64,000 nucleotides of DNA from BM003 sp963783695 (lineage in GTDB: Bacteria > Pseudomonadota > Gammaproteobacteria > Steroidobacterales > BM003), in the NCBI GenBank assembly GCA_963783695.1, contig CAWAOM010000001.1:496001-560000 (forward strand). Direction: 5' to 3'. Below, piece after piece: positions 15,694 through 26,558 of this stretch. Made by a program: the position numbers and the translations under genes. Position 1 is the stretch's first letter. The number at the start of each line of letters is the position of its first letter. Under the pieces are notes generated by a model. The model was not told the DNA's origin and made no database searches. It worked only from the letters and a program-made list of their open reading frames with translations.

Positions 15694-18600
15694 CGGGCTT
15701 GAAAGACGCGGACCCGTCCAACCCGGCGATCTTGCGAATGCCCGGCGACACAGAGCCCGTGCTGATGTGTCGCGATCGGTCCGCGATGATCAGGCTCGAA
15801 CAGCGCATTGCCAGGCGTGAATCGACGGGCCGTCCAGTGGGTCGCGAACGCGAAGAACTCCGGCGCCTGGTACAGGCCTCAGCACGCGAAGTTGAAAGGC
15901 GTCGCGCATCCGTACCGCAAATCGTCTATCCGCCCGAATTGCCTATTGCCGCGCGCCGTGAAGAACTGGCCGAACTGATTGCGGCCAACCAGGTCGTGAT
16001 CGTTTGTGGTGAAACCGGCTCGGGCAAAAGCACTCAGTTGCCGAAATTGTGTCTCGAACTCGGGCTGGGGTTGAGCGGAATGATCGGCCACACGCAGCCG
16101 CGGCGGATAGCGGCGCGCGCGGTGGCGGCCCGGGTTGCTGAGGAAACCGGGTTGACGCTTGGCAAGGGTGTCGGCTTCAAGTTGCGATTCAGCGACCAGA
16201 CAGATTCATCGACTCTGATCAAAGTCATGACCGACGGTATTCTGCTTGCCGAAATGCAGCGTCAACGCCTGTTCGAAAGTTATGCCACGTTGATCATCGA
16301 CGAAGCGCACGAACGCAGTCTCAACATCGATTTCCTCCTCGGCTATCTGCGCAGGATTCTTCCGCGACGGCCCGATCTGAAGCTGATCATCACGTCTGCG
16401 ACGATCGATATCGACAAATTCTCGCGCCATTTCGACACCGCCCCGGTAATCGAAATCAGCGGCCGCAGCTACCCGGTTGAGATCCGTTATCGCGACGCGA
16501 GTCAGGATGGCGACAACGCGGATCTTTCCGACAGGGTCGTCGCGGCACTGACCGGGTTGGCGCGAGACGATGCGCTGGTGTTCCTGCCGGGCGAACGCGA
16601 TATCCGCGACACGGCCGATAAGCTTCGCCGCGCGGGGGAGGACGATAGCGAAATTTTGCCGTTGTTTGCACGATTGTCGGCAGCGGAGCAGGCGCGGGTG
16701 TTCAGGGCGGGGTCTGCCAGGCGTATTGTGCTGGCGACCAACGTGGCAGAGACGTCACTGACGGTGCCGGGAATACGCTATGTCATCGATAGCGGGCTGG
16801 CACGCCACAGCCGCTATAGCTATCGCAGCAAGATCCAGCGTTTGCCCGTCGAGCCAATCTCACAGTCCAGCGCCGCGCAGCGAGCCGGACGATGCGGCCG
16901 GGTCCGGGCCGGGATCTGTGTCCGCCTTTACAGCGAGGACGACTTCCGGCAACGGCCCGAATTCACCGATGCGGAAATCCTGCGCACCAACCTTGCCTCG
17001 GTAATACTAAGGATGGCCGATCTCGGTCTTGGCCAAATTGACGATTTTCCGTTCATTGATGCGCCGGATGCGCGGTTTGTTCGCGACGGTTACCGCCTGC
17101 TGCGCGAATTGCAGGCGGTCGATGCGAGCGGGAAAATTACCCGACTCGGTCGCAAGCTCGCCAGATTCCCGGTCGATCCGATGCTGGCGCGAATCATTCT
17201 CGCCGGTGCGAGTGGCGATGCATTGCGCGAGGTACTGGCGATTGTAGCGGCACTGTCGATACGGGATCCGCGCGAGCGCCCCACGGAAAGGGCGCAGGAG
17301 GCTGATCGCCGCCATGCTGAGTTTGACGATCCACGCTCGGATTTCGTGGGCCTGCTGAGCCTGTGGCGCGAATGGGGCCGGGTTCGTAAAGAGTGCTCCT
17401 CCAGCCAGCAACGGAAGTGGTGCCGGGAGCGTTTTATTTCTTTTCTGCGGATGCGTGAATGGGTGGACATTCATCAGCAATTGCGGGTCCAGGCGCGCGA
17501 CCTCGGCCTGGCGATTAACGACCAGCCGGCCTCTTACGAGAAAATTCACACGGCCCTTCTGACCGGTTTCGTCGGACATATCGGCAAACTCGACGAGGAC
17601 AGAGTTTACAGCGGCCCAAGATCGAGTCGGTTTCGGATCTTCCCCGGTTCAGCGCTTGCCGCGCGGCCGCCGCAGTGGGTAATGGCGGCAAGTCTCGTGG
17701 AGACCACGCGGGTCTATGCTCGCGCCGTCGCCAGCATCGCCCCGGAGTGGATTGAGCGCGCTGCTGCGCATCTTGTGACCCGCTCCCACAGCGAGCCACA
17801 CTGGCAGCCCCGTGCCGGGCGTGTCGTCGCCACCGAGACCGTGACCCTGTACGGTCTGGTCCTGGTATCGGGACGGCGTGTGGCGTTCGGCAGGATCGAC
17901 CAGCCGCGCGCCAGAGGTATGTTCATCGACGCGGCGCTGGTCAGGAGTGACTCTGCGTTAAGAGAAGATTTTCTCGAAACGAATCGGGCTCTGGTCGAGC
18001 GCATCGCCGATATCGAGGCGCGCGAACGCGGCGGCCGTCACCTGATCAACGACGACAAGATCGCGGCGTTCTTTGATCAGCGAATCCCGCCGGATGTCGT
18101 CGATGTCGCCGGCTTTCGCCGTTGGTGGAAAACGGCGCGAACCGAAAACCCGCGGTTGCTGGATCTGAGCGAGGCCGATGTGGTCGACGATACCGCGGCC
18201 CTGCAATACGACCACAATCTGTTTCCGGCGGTCATCGAACTGGGCGGCGCGACGATTCCCGTCACCTACCGCTTCGAGCCGGGCAGCGACAGCGACGGGC
18301 CGGTCCTGCACGTTCCTCTGCCAGCATTGGCGCAGATAAACGAAATTGAAATGGCGTGGCTGGTGCCAGGTATGTTGCGCGAGAAAATCATCGCCTGGCT
18401 CCGCGGCTTGCCGAAACGGCTGCGGCGAAACTTCGTTCCGGTCCCCGATTTTGCCGATGCCTGCCTGCCACGGCTCGTTACCCGCGACGGCGATCTTCGT
18501 CAGGCATTGTGCGGTGAGCTCGAGCGCATGACCGGCGTAGTACTTGACCCCGCCGGTTTTGACGAAGCGACCTTGCCGCAGCACCTGCGATTCTATTTGC

Positions 18601-19637
18601 AGGTCGAGGACGAAAAGGGCCTGGTGGTGGCAGGCGGGCGCGACCTCGCGGCTCTGAGGTCGCAGCTCAATGATCTCCCGCGCACGGTTTCCGCGACGGA
18701 CGATGCTGTGGGGTGGCAACGCAGCGGGGTGACGCAGTGGGACTTCGGTGAGATTCCGGAGCATGTGGCGGTACGCCACGGCGCCCATGACCTGCGTCTG
18801 TTTCCAGCGCTGCGCGACTGCGGTGAAAGCGTCGAATTGTGTCTCGAGGAGTCGGCCGATGCGGCACGGCGAGTCAGTCATGACGGCGTGCTGCGCTTGC
18901 TGGTGCTGAAAATGGGGCGCGAATACCGCCAGCTCAGAAAGGAGTTCATCGGCGACCGTGCTTTGCAACTCGGCTGTCTCGCGTTGAAATCGCCGCTGCC
19001 GATGGATCAGGCGTTTGCCGAGCGGGTGTTCGAAATCGTGTTTCTGCCCGGGGATCTTCCCGCTGTTCGCGACGCTGAGGATTTCGATGCGCGGATTCGC
19101 CTCGGCCGCGGCAATGTGTTTCCGCTAGGACTGGAATTGCGGCATGCGCTGTCAGCCGCGATGACCGGGATGCAGCAGGTCAGAAGCAGGCTCGACCTGC
19201 TCGCCGAGCGTGGCTTTGCAGATACGGTTGACGACGTTCGCAACCAGATGGAGACGCTTTTTGCGGCGGGCTTCCTGCGCGCGGTGTCGTTGCGCCGTCT
19301 CGGTTACTACGACCGCTACATCGGGGCGGTGCTGTGGCGCCTGGAGAAACTGGAAGAAGACCCGCGCCGCGACTATCGTCGGCTGGATGAGATTCGGCCC
19401 TTTCAGAGCGCGCTGGAGGACTTGCTCGCCCTGGATGAGCCTTTCCGCACGCTGGATGCGGTTGGCGCCTACGCATGGCTGCTGCAGGAATACCGGGTAT
19501 CGGTGTTTGCTCAGCATCTCGGCACGGCACAGCCGGCGTCGGCCAAACGTCTGCGCCGCCAGTGGCGCGAGGTCAGAACGGCGCTCGCCGCAGCCGGAGC
19601 GGACACTGCGCGGCTGGACTCACTCACACCTCCCTGA
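15690..19637 (+). CDS. hrpA: ATP-dependent RNA helicase HrpA
   Basis: A DEAH-box helicase of 1315 residues, matching E. coli HrpA (1300). Motif I GETGSGKSTQ (about residues 108-117), motif II DEAHERS, motif III TSATID, and motif VI QRAGRCGR are all present, followed by the OB fold and the long C-terminal DUF3418 region (for example RPFQSALEDLLALDEPF). In E. coli HrpA helps rescue stalled ribosomes and process mRNA. The 4-bp overlap with the kinase gene uses GTG; ATG at 15768 is possible. The 3' end overlaps the convergent slipin gene by 18 bp. Confidence 0.96.
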   Translation: MTGLKDADPSNPAILRMPGDTEPVLMCRDRSAMIRLEQRIARRESTGRPVGREREELRRLVQASAREVERRRASVPQIVYPPELPIAARREELAELIAANQVVIVCGETGSGKSTQLPKLCLELGLGLSGMIGHTQPRRIAARAVAARVAEETGLTLGKGVGFKLRFSDQTDSSTLIKVMTDGILLAEMQRQRLFESYATLIIDEAHERSLNIDFLLGYLRRILPRRPDLKLIITSATIDIDKFSRHFDTAPVIEISGRSYPVEIRYRDASQDGDNADLSDRVVAALTGLARDDALVFLPGERDIRDTADKLRRAGEDDSEILPLFARLSAAEQARVFRAGSARRIVLATNVAETSLTVPGIRYVIDSGLARHSRYSYRSKIQRLPVEPISQSSAAQRAGRCGRVRAGICVRLYSEDDFRQRPEFTDAEILRTNLASVILRMADLGLGQIDDFPFIDAPDARFVRDGYRLLRELQAVDASGKITRLGRKLARFPVDPMLARIILAGASGDALREVLAIVAALSIRDPRERPTERAQEADRRHAEFDDPRSDFVGLLSLWREWGRVRKECSSSQQRKWCRERFISFLRMREWVDIHQQLRVQARDLGLAINDQPASYEKIHTALLTGFVGHIGKLDEDRVYSGPRSSRFRIFPGSALAARPPQWVMAASLVETTRVYARAVASIAPEWIERAAAHLVTRSHSEPHWQPRAGRVVATETVTLYGLVLVSGRRVAFGRIDQPRARGMFIDAALVRSDSALREDFLETNRALVERIADIEARERGGRHLINDDKIAAFFDQRIPPDVVDVAGFRRWWKTARTENPRLLDLSEADVVDDTAALQYDHNLFPAVIELGGATIPVTYRFEPGSDSDGPVLHVPLPALAQINEIEMAWLVPGMLREKIIAWLRGLPKRLRRNFVPVPDFADACLPRLVTRDGDLRQALCGELERMTGVVLDPAGFDEATLPQHLRFYLQVEDEKGLVVAGGRDLAALRSQLNDLPRTVSATDDAVGWQRSGVTQWDFGEIPEHVAVRHGAHDLRLFPALRDCGESVELCLEESADAARRVSHDGVLRLLVLKMGREYRQLRKEFIGDRALQLGCLALKSPLPMDQAFAERVFEIVFLPGDLPAVRDAEDFDARIRLGRGNVFPLGLELRHALSAAMTGMQQVRSRLDLLAERGFADTVDDVRNQMETLFAAGFLRAVSLRRLGYYDRYIGAVLWRLEKLEEDPRRDYRRLDEIRPFQSALEDLLALDEPFRTLDAVGAYAWLLQEYRVSVFAQHLGTAQPASAKRLRRQWREVRTALAAAGADTARLDSLTPP

Positions 19638-20423
19638 TGTCGGGGTCGGGGTCGGGGTCGGCGCAGCAGTCGCTGCGATGCCGGGTTTGGCGATCATCGG
19701 GCTGATCACATCCATTGGCAACGGAAAGACGATCGTGGAACTCTTGTCGCCGGCAATTTCCGTCAGTGTCTGCAGGTAACGCAGCTGCAATGCTTTCGGA
19801 TCCACCGCCAGTTTTTGCGCCGCTTTGACCAGCGCCGCTGCTGCCTGCTCTTCGCCTTCGGCATGGATTATCTTGGCGCGCCGGGTGCGTTCGGCCTCGG
19901 CCTGCTTGGCTATCGCGCGAATCATGCTTTCGTCGAGATCCACATGCTTGATCTCGACGTTCGACACTTTAATGCCCCAGGCATCGGTGCTCTGGTCGAG
20001 TATCTTCTGGACGTCGGAATTGAGCCGCTCGCGTTGTGACAACATCTCGTCGAGTTCGTGCTGGCCCAGCACCGAGCGCAGTGTCGTTTGCGCGAGCTGG
20101 CTGGTCGCCTCGAGAAAATTCTCGACCTGGATAATCGCCTTTTCCGGATCCACCACGCGGAAATATACGACTGCGTTGACCTTGACCGACACGTTATCGC
20201 GGGAAATGACATCCTGGGTCGGGACATCCATCACGACCACGCGCAGATCGACCTTGGTCATGGTCTGCAGGACCGGGATGACCAGGATCAGCCCGGGGCC
20301 TTTTACCTTGTAGAATCGACCGAGCTGGAAGATGACACCGCGTTCGTATTCCTTGAGGATCTTGATCGCGCTGAACAGCACGCCAAGCACCAGCACAACA
20401 GCAACAATTCCAAAATCGAACAT
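19620..20423 (-). CDS. Slipin/stomatin family protein (SPFH domain)
   Basis: A 267-residue membrane protein: N-terminal hydrophobic anchor (GIVAVVLVLGVLFSAIKI), then the SPFH/band-7 domain with YERGVIFQLGRFYKVKGPGL, VDLRVVVMDVPTQDVISRDNVSV and LDEMLSQRERLN, and an Ala/Glu-rich coiled-coil tail. Paired with the NfeD protease immediately upstream (6-bp gap), the standard NfeD-stomatin operon thought to organise membrane microdomains and quality control. The extreme C-terminus (PTPTPTPT) comes from a GGGGTC hexanucleotide repeat and overlaps the end of hrpA, so it may be a recent extension. Confidence 0.93.
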   Translation of the reverse strand: MFDFGIVAVVLVLGVLFSAIKILKEYERGVIFQLGRFYKVKGPGLILVIPVLQTMTKVDLRVVVMDVPTQDVISRDNVSVKVNAVVYFRVVDPEKAIIQVENFLEATSQLAQTTLRSVLGQHELDEMLSQRERLNSDVQKILDQSTDAWGIKVSNVEIKHVDLDESMIRAIAKQAEAERTRRAKIIHAEGEEQAAAALVKAAQKLAVDPKALQLRYLQTLTEIAGDKSSTIVFPLPMDVISPMIAKPGIAATAAPTPTPTPTSGRCE

Positions 20424-20429
20424 AATGAT

Positions 20430-21782
20430 TCAGTCCTTTTCGTTGTAACGCTCGACGACGAGTGTCAGCCCATCCATATCCATCACCCGCACTTTGTCAC
20501 CCGCCTGCAACGGACTTGCGGCGCGTGCGTTCCACAGCTCGCTATGCACCCACACCGAGCCGGTATCAGCAATGTCTGTGCGCGCCTCGCCAATGCCGCC
20601 GATCATCTCTTCGCGCCCGGTAACGACAGGCGCGCGGCGTGCCTTGACCGCCACGGCGAGTATTGCAAATACAAGCAGTCCGCCGGCCAGCGCCATCGAG
20701 AAAATAAGGCTCAGGGAGATCGAGAAACCGGGTACGTCGGTATCGATCAGGATAACCGAGCCGATCACGAACGCGATTACGCCACCAATGCCGAGCGCTC
20801 CGAAACTCGGCGCAAACAATTCGGCCACCATCAAAACGACACCGAGTGCGATCAGCGCGAGTCCGGCATAGTTGACCGGTAACAGCTGCAGCGCGTAGGC
20901 GGCGACGAGCAGACAGATGGCGCCGACGACGCCCGGTACGATGGCGCCGGGGTTGTAGCCTTCGAATATCAGGCCGTAGATACCGACGAGGAGCAACAAA
21001 TAGGCGACGCTCGGGTTGGTGATCACTGACAATAATCGGGTTCGCCAGTCGGGGAGCTGACGCTCGACGACGAGACCGTCCGTCGCCAGTGTTACCGTGC
21101 CAAATTCGGTGGTGACCGTGCGCCCGTCGATGGCTTTTAGCAAGCCGGGTATATCGTTACTGATTACCTCGATTACGCCCAGTTCGAGCGCGGCCTCGGC
21201 TGAAAGGCTCTCACCCTCGCTAACGGCGCTTTCCGCCCAGTCGGCATTGCGCTCGCGCAGTTCCGCGAGGCTGCGAATGTACGCGATCGCGTCATTGACC
21301 GCCTTGCGTTTCTGCGCCGATCCCGGGTCGGGTGCGGCGTCGCCGTCGGATTCGTCACCTGGTTTGTCTTGCCCGGCGCCCGGTCCGCCGCCGATGGGTA
21401 CCGGCGTCGCCGCGCCGAGGTTGGTGGCCGGCGCCATCGCGGCGATGTGGCTTGCATACAGGATATAGGTGCCTGCGCTTGCCGCCCGCGAGCCGGATGG
21501 ATAGACGAAGGTGGCGACCGGTACCGGCGATGCCAGTATGGCCTTGATGATGTCCCGCATCGATGAGTCGAGACCGCCCGGCGTGTCGAGCACGATAATG
21601 ACCAGTTCGGCATCGCTCTCGGCGGCTGATTCAATACCGCGTCGCAGATAATCGCTGGTGGCGGGACCTATCGCGTCGGCGACTTCCAGCACCACGACCG
21701 CGGCACTGCCGTTCGCGCCGTATCCCGGTGCGGCTGCCGCAGCGAGCAGAAAAAACACGGTGAGTCGAAACAGAAGTCTCAT
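20430..21782 (-). CDS. NfeD family membrane-bound serine protease (ClpP class)
   Basis: A 450-residue protein: signal peptide (MRLLFRLTVFFLLAAAAAPG), a ClpP/SppA-like protease domain (VVVLEVADAIGPATSDYL, VLDTPGGLDSSMRDI, SRAASAGTYILYASH containing the putative nucleophile Ser), a block of four or more transmembrane helices, and the C-terminal NfeD OB fold (GREEMIGGIGEARTDI to the end). The related archaeal protease cleaves a stomatin tail, consistent with the adjacent slipin. The ATG at 21782 is chosen because it begins the signal peptide; an upstream frame to 21917 has no such sequence. Confidence 0.93.
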   Translation of the reverse strand: MRLLFRLTVFFLLAAAAAPGYGANGSAAVVVLEVADAIGPATSDYLRRGIESAAESDAELVIIVLDTPGGLDSSMRDIIKAILASPVPVATFVYPSGSRAASAGTYILYASHIAAMAPATNLGAATPVPIGGGPGAGQDKPGDESDGDAAPDPGSAQKRKAVNDAIAYIRSLAELRERNADWAESAVSEGESLSAEAALELGVIEVISNDIPGLLKAIDGRTVTTEFGTVTLATDGLVVERQLPDWRTRLLSVITNPSVAYLLLLVGIYGLIFEGYNPGAIVPGVVGAICLLVAAYALQLLPVNYAGLALIALGVVLMVAELFAPSFGALGIGGVIAFVIGSVILIDTDVPGFSISLSLIFSMALAGGLLVFAILAVAVKARRAPVVTGREEMIGGIGEARTDIADTGSVWVHSELWNARAASPLQAGDKVRVMDMDGLTLVVERYNEKD

Positions 21783-21852
21783 GACAATCGACACGCTGCG
21801 ACCGGAGTTGTCCATAATATCAGTATTCGCATGGCGATCGCCGCCGTGCCGT

Positions 21853-22362
21853 GTGACAAAAAGGGACGAGGACTTGGACAGACTGCGCATTTTCACCACC
21901 GGCGGAACGATCGACAAAGTCTATTTCGATGCCAGGAGCGAGTTTGAAATCGGTGAACCGACCGTCGAGCATATTCTGCGTGAGGCGCTTTCCAGCCTGG
22001 ATGTGGTCGTTGAGCCACTGATGCGCAAGGACAGCCTGGAAATCGATGCGGCCGACCGGGCCACTATTCGCGCCGCGGTTGAACGCTGCGAAGAAGCGCA
22101 TGTGCTGATTACCCATGGCACCGATACGATGGCGGAAACGGCTGTCGAACTGGCTGGCATCCGCGCCAAGACGATTGTCCTGACCGGGGCATTGAGCCCG
22201 GCCCGGTTTCGTTCCACCGACGCGGTGTTCAATGTCGGTCTGGCAATCGGCGCTCTGCACATGGCGGCGCCGGGTGTCTACGTCGCAATCAACGGAGTTG
22301 TGTTCGACGGGGCTCGGGTCAGAAAGAACCGCGCGGCCAATCGGTTTGAGGCCGTAGACTGA
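21853..22362 (+). CDS. Short asparaginase-like protein (N-terminal domain only)
   Basis: About 165 residues resembling the first domain of type I/II L-asparaginases: IFTTGGTIDKVYF carries the first catalytic Thr and EEAHVLITHGTDTMAETA the second Thr-Asp pair, followed by KTIVLTGALSPARF and SDGAVFNVG-like FRSTDAVFNVGLAIGAL. The C-terminal domain of full-length asparaginase (about 330 residues) is absent. Such short forms are annotated as asparaginase-domain proteins; activity is uncertain. The start is GTG 21853 or TTG 21874 (preceded by GAGGAC). It is divergent from NfeD. Confidence 0.82.
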   Translation: MTKRDEDLDRLRIFTTGGTIDKVYFDARSEFEIGEPTVEHILREALSSLDVVVEPLMRKDSLEIDAADRATIRAAVERCEEAHVLITHGTDTMAETAVELAGIRAKTIVLTGALSPARFRSTDAVFNVGLAIGALHMAAPGVYVAINGVVFDGARVRKNRAANRFEAVD

Positions 22363-22445
22363 CTGGTTCGGATTCGGGCGCACCCGCCCAGAAGTAGGGC
22401 AGGCCACGATTTTCCCGGGCATCCGATTGCGGCCGAGCCGCGAAA

Positions 22446-22473
22446 CCTCCGGAGCAGAGGCGGTCGCCGGAGG
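22446..22473. other. Inverted repeat CCTCCGG-N14-CCGGAGG
   Basis: Perfect 7-bp arms in the 163-bp gap between the asparaginase-like gene and the metallo-beta-lactamase-fold gene. It could be a terminator stem without a T-run or an mRNA leader structure. Confidence 0.3.
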
Positions 22474-22525
22474 CCGTTTGGCAGCCTCTGGAATGGATAA
22501 TCAACAGAAGATCCGGGGAGTTCCA

Positions 22526-23419
22526 ATGCGTAAATTACTTTTACTGGGGGCACTTGTCCCGCTGCTCGTACCTGCGCTGGCGCCAGCTCAGGACTTTGAC
22601 AGTGTCGAGCTGAAAACCACTGCGGTGGGCGGCAGTGTGCACGCAATCTTCGGCCGGGGCGGCAATATCGGCGTGTCGGCAGGCGAGGACGGGGTATTTC
22701 TCATCGATGATCAGTTTGCGCCGCTGACTGACAAGATCAAGACGCAGGTTGCCGCGCTTGGAGCGGGTGAAGTCCGTTTTATCGTGAATACCCATTGGCA
22801 CTTCGATCACACGGGCGGCAACGAGATTTTCGCTGGTGACGGTGCGCTCATCGTGGCCCACGACAACGTGCGCGAGAGAATGAGCGTCGACCAGTTCATC
22901 GAGGCATTTGATCGCGAAGTGCCGGCATCACCCAAAATCGCACTGCCGGTCGTGACGTTCGACGACGGCGTGACGTTCCACTTAAACGGCGACACGATCC
23001 GGGTCATTCATGTGCCGCGTGCACACACCGACGGCGATGCGATCGTCTATTTTTCCGTTGCCAATGTCATTCATGCCGGCGATACGGTCTGGACCAGCGG
23101 TTATCCTTTTATCGATACGGGCAGCGGCGGCAGTATCGATGGCGTCATCGCGGCGACCGAGCGCATGCTGGAGCTTTCAGACAGCACGACGCGCATCATC
23201 CCGGGCCATGGTGAGCTGACAGATCGTGCGGGTCTCGCGGCATACCGCGACATGCTGGTGTCGGTTGCCACGGCCGTGCGCAGTCTCATCGGCGACGGGA
23301 AGAGTCTGCAACAGATCCAGGCTGCGAAGCCGACCGCGGCTTTTGACGAGAAATGGGGCAAGGGATCGTTCACGCCCGACAGGTGGGTGGCGATGGTGCA
23401 CGAGGATCTCGCCCGCTGA
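22526..23419 (+). CDS. Secreted metallo-beta-lactamase-fold hydrolase
   Basis: A 297-residue exported enzyme. Signal peptide MRKLLLLGALVPLLVPALAPA, then the zinc site NTHWHFDHTGGNEIF (HxHxDH), further ligands in HVPRAHTDGDAIVYF and HAGDTVWTSGYPF, and IIPGHGELTDRAGL near the end. The overall pattern is that of the MBL-fold hydrolases related to B1 lactamases and to periplasmic quinoprotein-relay proteins; substrate unknown. Start chosen at the ATG following CGGGGAG; the frame is open farther upstream without homology. Confidence 0.88.
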   Translation: MRKLLLLGALVPLLVPALAPAQDFDSVELKTTAVGGSVHAIFGRGGNIGVSAGEDGVFLIDDQFAPLTDKIKTQVAALGAGEVRFIVNTHWHFDHTGGNEIFAGDGALIVAHDNVRERMSVDQFIEAFDREVPASPKIALPVVTFDDGVTFHLNGDTIRVIHVPRAHTDGDAIVYFSVANVIHAGDTVWTSGYPFIDTGSGGSIDGVIAATERMLELSDSTTRIIPGHGELTDRAGLAAYRDMLVSVATAVRSLIGDGKSLQQIQAAKPTAAFDEKWGKGSFTPDRWVAMVHEDLAR

Positions 23420-23425
23420 ATCTGA

Positions 23426-23452
23426 TGCGCCGGGGCGACGTGCCCCGGCGCA
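23426..23452. terminator. Hairpin terminator between convergent genes
   Basis: Perfect 11-bp stem, TGCGCCGGGGC (23426-23436) with its complement (23442-23452), loop GACGT. It lies 6 bp past the MBL-fold stop and 5 bp past the end of the convergent dehydrogenase gene, so it may serve both. There is no clear T-run. Confidence 0.65.
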
Positions 23453-23457
23453 ACCAG

Positions 23458-25008
23458 TCAGTTATCCAGGTCGAACGTAATGCCCTGCGCGAGCGGTAAA
23501 TCGGTACCCCAGTTGATCGTGCTGGTCTGCCGCCGCATGTAGGCTTTCCACGCGTCGGATCCGGATTCGCGACCGCCACCGGTCTCTTTCTCGCCGCCGA
23601 ATGCGCCGCCGACTTCGGCACCCGATGTGCCGATATTGACGTTGGCGATACCACAGTCGCTGCCGAGCGCCGATAGGAAGCGTTCCGCATGCTGCACCTT
23701 GTCGGTAAAAATCGCCGACGACAGGCCCTGTGGAACGGCATTGTGCAACCTCAGCGCCTCATCCAGGTCGGCGACTTTGATCAGGTAGAGTATCGGCGCA
23801 AAAGTCTCGTTCTGGACGACGTCCCAGTCATTGTCGGCGGTCGCTATCGCCGGTTCGACAAAGTGACCTGGCCCGTCGATGCGCGCACCGCCGCACAGAA
23901 CTTCGCCGCCTGCCTCGGTCACGGCGAGCACCGCTGCCTCGAAGCGTTCGACGGCGCTCTCGTCAATCAACGGACCCATCAAAGTACCCTCGGCCAACGG
24001 ATCGCCGATGCGTACCTGTTTGTAGGCGTTGACCAGATGGGTTTTCAGCTCTTCAAACCGGCTCTCATGCACCAGCACCCGGCGGGTTGTGGTACAGCGC
24101 TGACCTGCAGTGCCGACCGCGCCAAACACGATTGCCGGAACAGCGAGATCGAGATTGGCATGCTCATCCACGATAATCGCGTTATTGCCACCCAGTTCGA
24201 GAATCGATTTGCCCATTCGCGCGGCAACGCGCTGACCGACGGTGCGCCCGACCTCGCAAGAGCCGGTGAAAGAAATCAGCGCTACCCGGGGATCATCGAC
24301 CAGCTTCTTTGCGAGTTCGTTGCCGTCCTCGACGATAAGCTGGAAAATCGGCGGGCAGCCCAGGTCTTCCAGCACCCGATTGCAGATATTTTGCACGGCG
24401 ATCGCCGTAAGCGGCGTTTTCGGCGACGGTTTCCAGATACTGATGTTGCCGCAGATTGCGGCAATAAACGCATTCCATGCCCAGACCGCTACAGGGAAAT
24501 TGAATGCCGAGATGATCCCGGTGATGCCCAGCGGATGCCACTGCTCGTACATCCTGTGCTGCGGACGCTCGGAATGCATCGTTTTGCCATACAACATGCG
24601 TGACTGGCCGACCGCAAAATCTGCGATATCGATCATTTCCTGAACCTCGCCGTCGCCTTCGGCCTTGATCTTGCCCATTTCCAGCGCGACCAGGCTGCCC
24701 AGCGCATCCTTTTGCCGGCGCAGCTCTTCAGCTACGGCGCGCACGACTTCGCCGCGCTTTGGCGCCGGAACCGTGCGCCATTGACGAAATGCCAGCTCTG
24801 CCGACCGGATCACCGCCTCGTAGTCCTTCTCCGACGCCGGCGCAACCGAAGCCAGGGTCTTGCCGGTGCTGGGGTTGATCGAAACCAGCTTTTCCGCGCC
24901 GCTGTCGCCGCTCCATCCACTACTGCCGCAGTAGCAGCCATAATTCTCGTCGCGGAGTCCGAGCAACTCGAACATCCAGAACTTGCCGATAGCACGCGCA
25001 ATCGTCAT
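23458..25008 (-). CDS. Aldehyde dehydrogenase, ALDH7 (alpha-aminoadipate semialdehyde) type
   Basis: A 516-residue NAD(P)-dependent dehydrogenase. The nucleophile is in GTAGQRCTTTRRV, the general base Glu in SILELGGNNAII, and the Rossmann site in SFTGSCEVG. MLYGKTMHSERPQHRMYEQ and WHPLGITGIISAFNFP are characteristic of the ALDH7A1/AmaB group, which oxidises alpha-aminoadipate semialdehyde (piperideine-6-carboxylate) in lysine breakdown. A lysine-degradation partner is not seen nearby, so the substrate is inferred. The N-terminal stretch (YGCYCGSSGWSGDSG) is Gly/Cys-rich and atypical. Confidence 0.9.
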   Translation of the reverse strand: MTIARAIGKFWMFELLGLRDENYGCYCGSSGWSGDSGAEKLVSINPSTGKTLASVAPASEKDYEAVIRSAELAFRQWRTVPAPKRGEVVRAVAEELRRQKDALGSLVALEMGKIKAEGDGEVQEMIDIADFAVGQSRMLYGKTMHSERPQHRMYEQWHPLGITGIISAFNFPVAVWAWNAFIAAICGNISIWKPSPKTPLTAIAVQNICNRVLEDLGCPPIFQLIVEDGNELAKKLVDDPRVALISFTGSCEVGRTVGQRVAARMGKSILELGGNNAIIVDEHANLDLAVPAIVFGAVGTAGQRCTTTRRVLVHESRFEELKTHLVNAYKQVRIGDPLAEGTLMGPLIDESAVERFEAAVLAVTEAGGEVLCGGARIDGPGHFVEPAIATADNDWDVVQNETFAPILYLIKVADLDEALRLHNAVPQGLSSAIFTDKVQHAERFLSALGSDCGIANVNIGTSGAEVGGAFGGEKETGGGRESGSDAWKAYMRRQTSTINWGTDLPLAQGITFDLDN

Positions 25009-25193
25009 GTCGAAACCCTCAAATGATCAGCCGTTCGCACCGCAGACCGCGGCGGCTCGTTGCAGGGGAGGCATTGTGCCAACCCGCAGCCGGTGGTTCC
25101 AGTAGGTCTTGGCTCCGAAGCCGGTCGCAGGTAGTCTGCGAGGTTCGACCGGACCACGCACGGGTGAGGTTTGCCCGGGGGAAGACAATCCAG

Positions 25194-26554
<1,361 letters not shown>

Positions 26555-26558
<4 letters not shown>

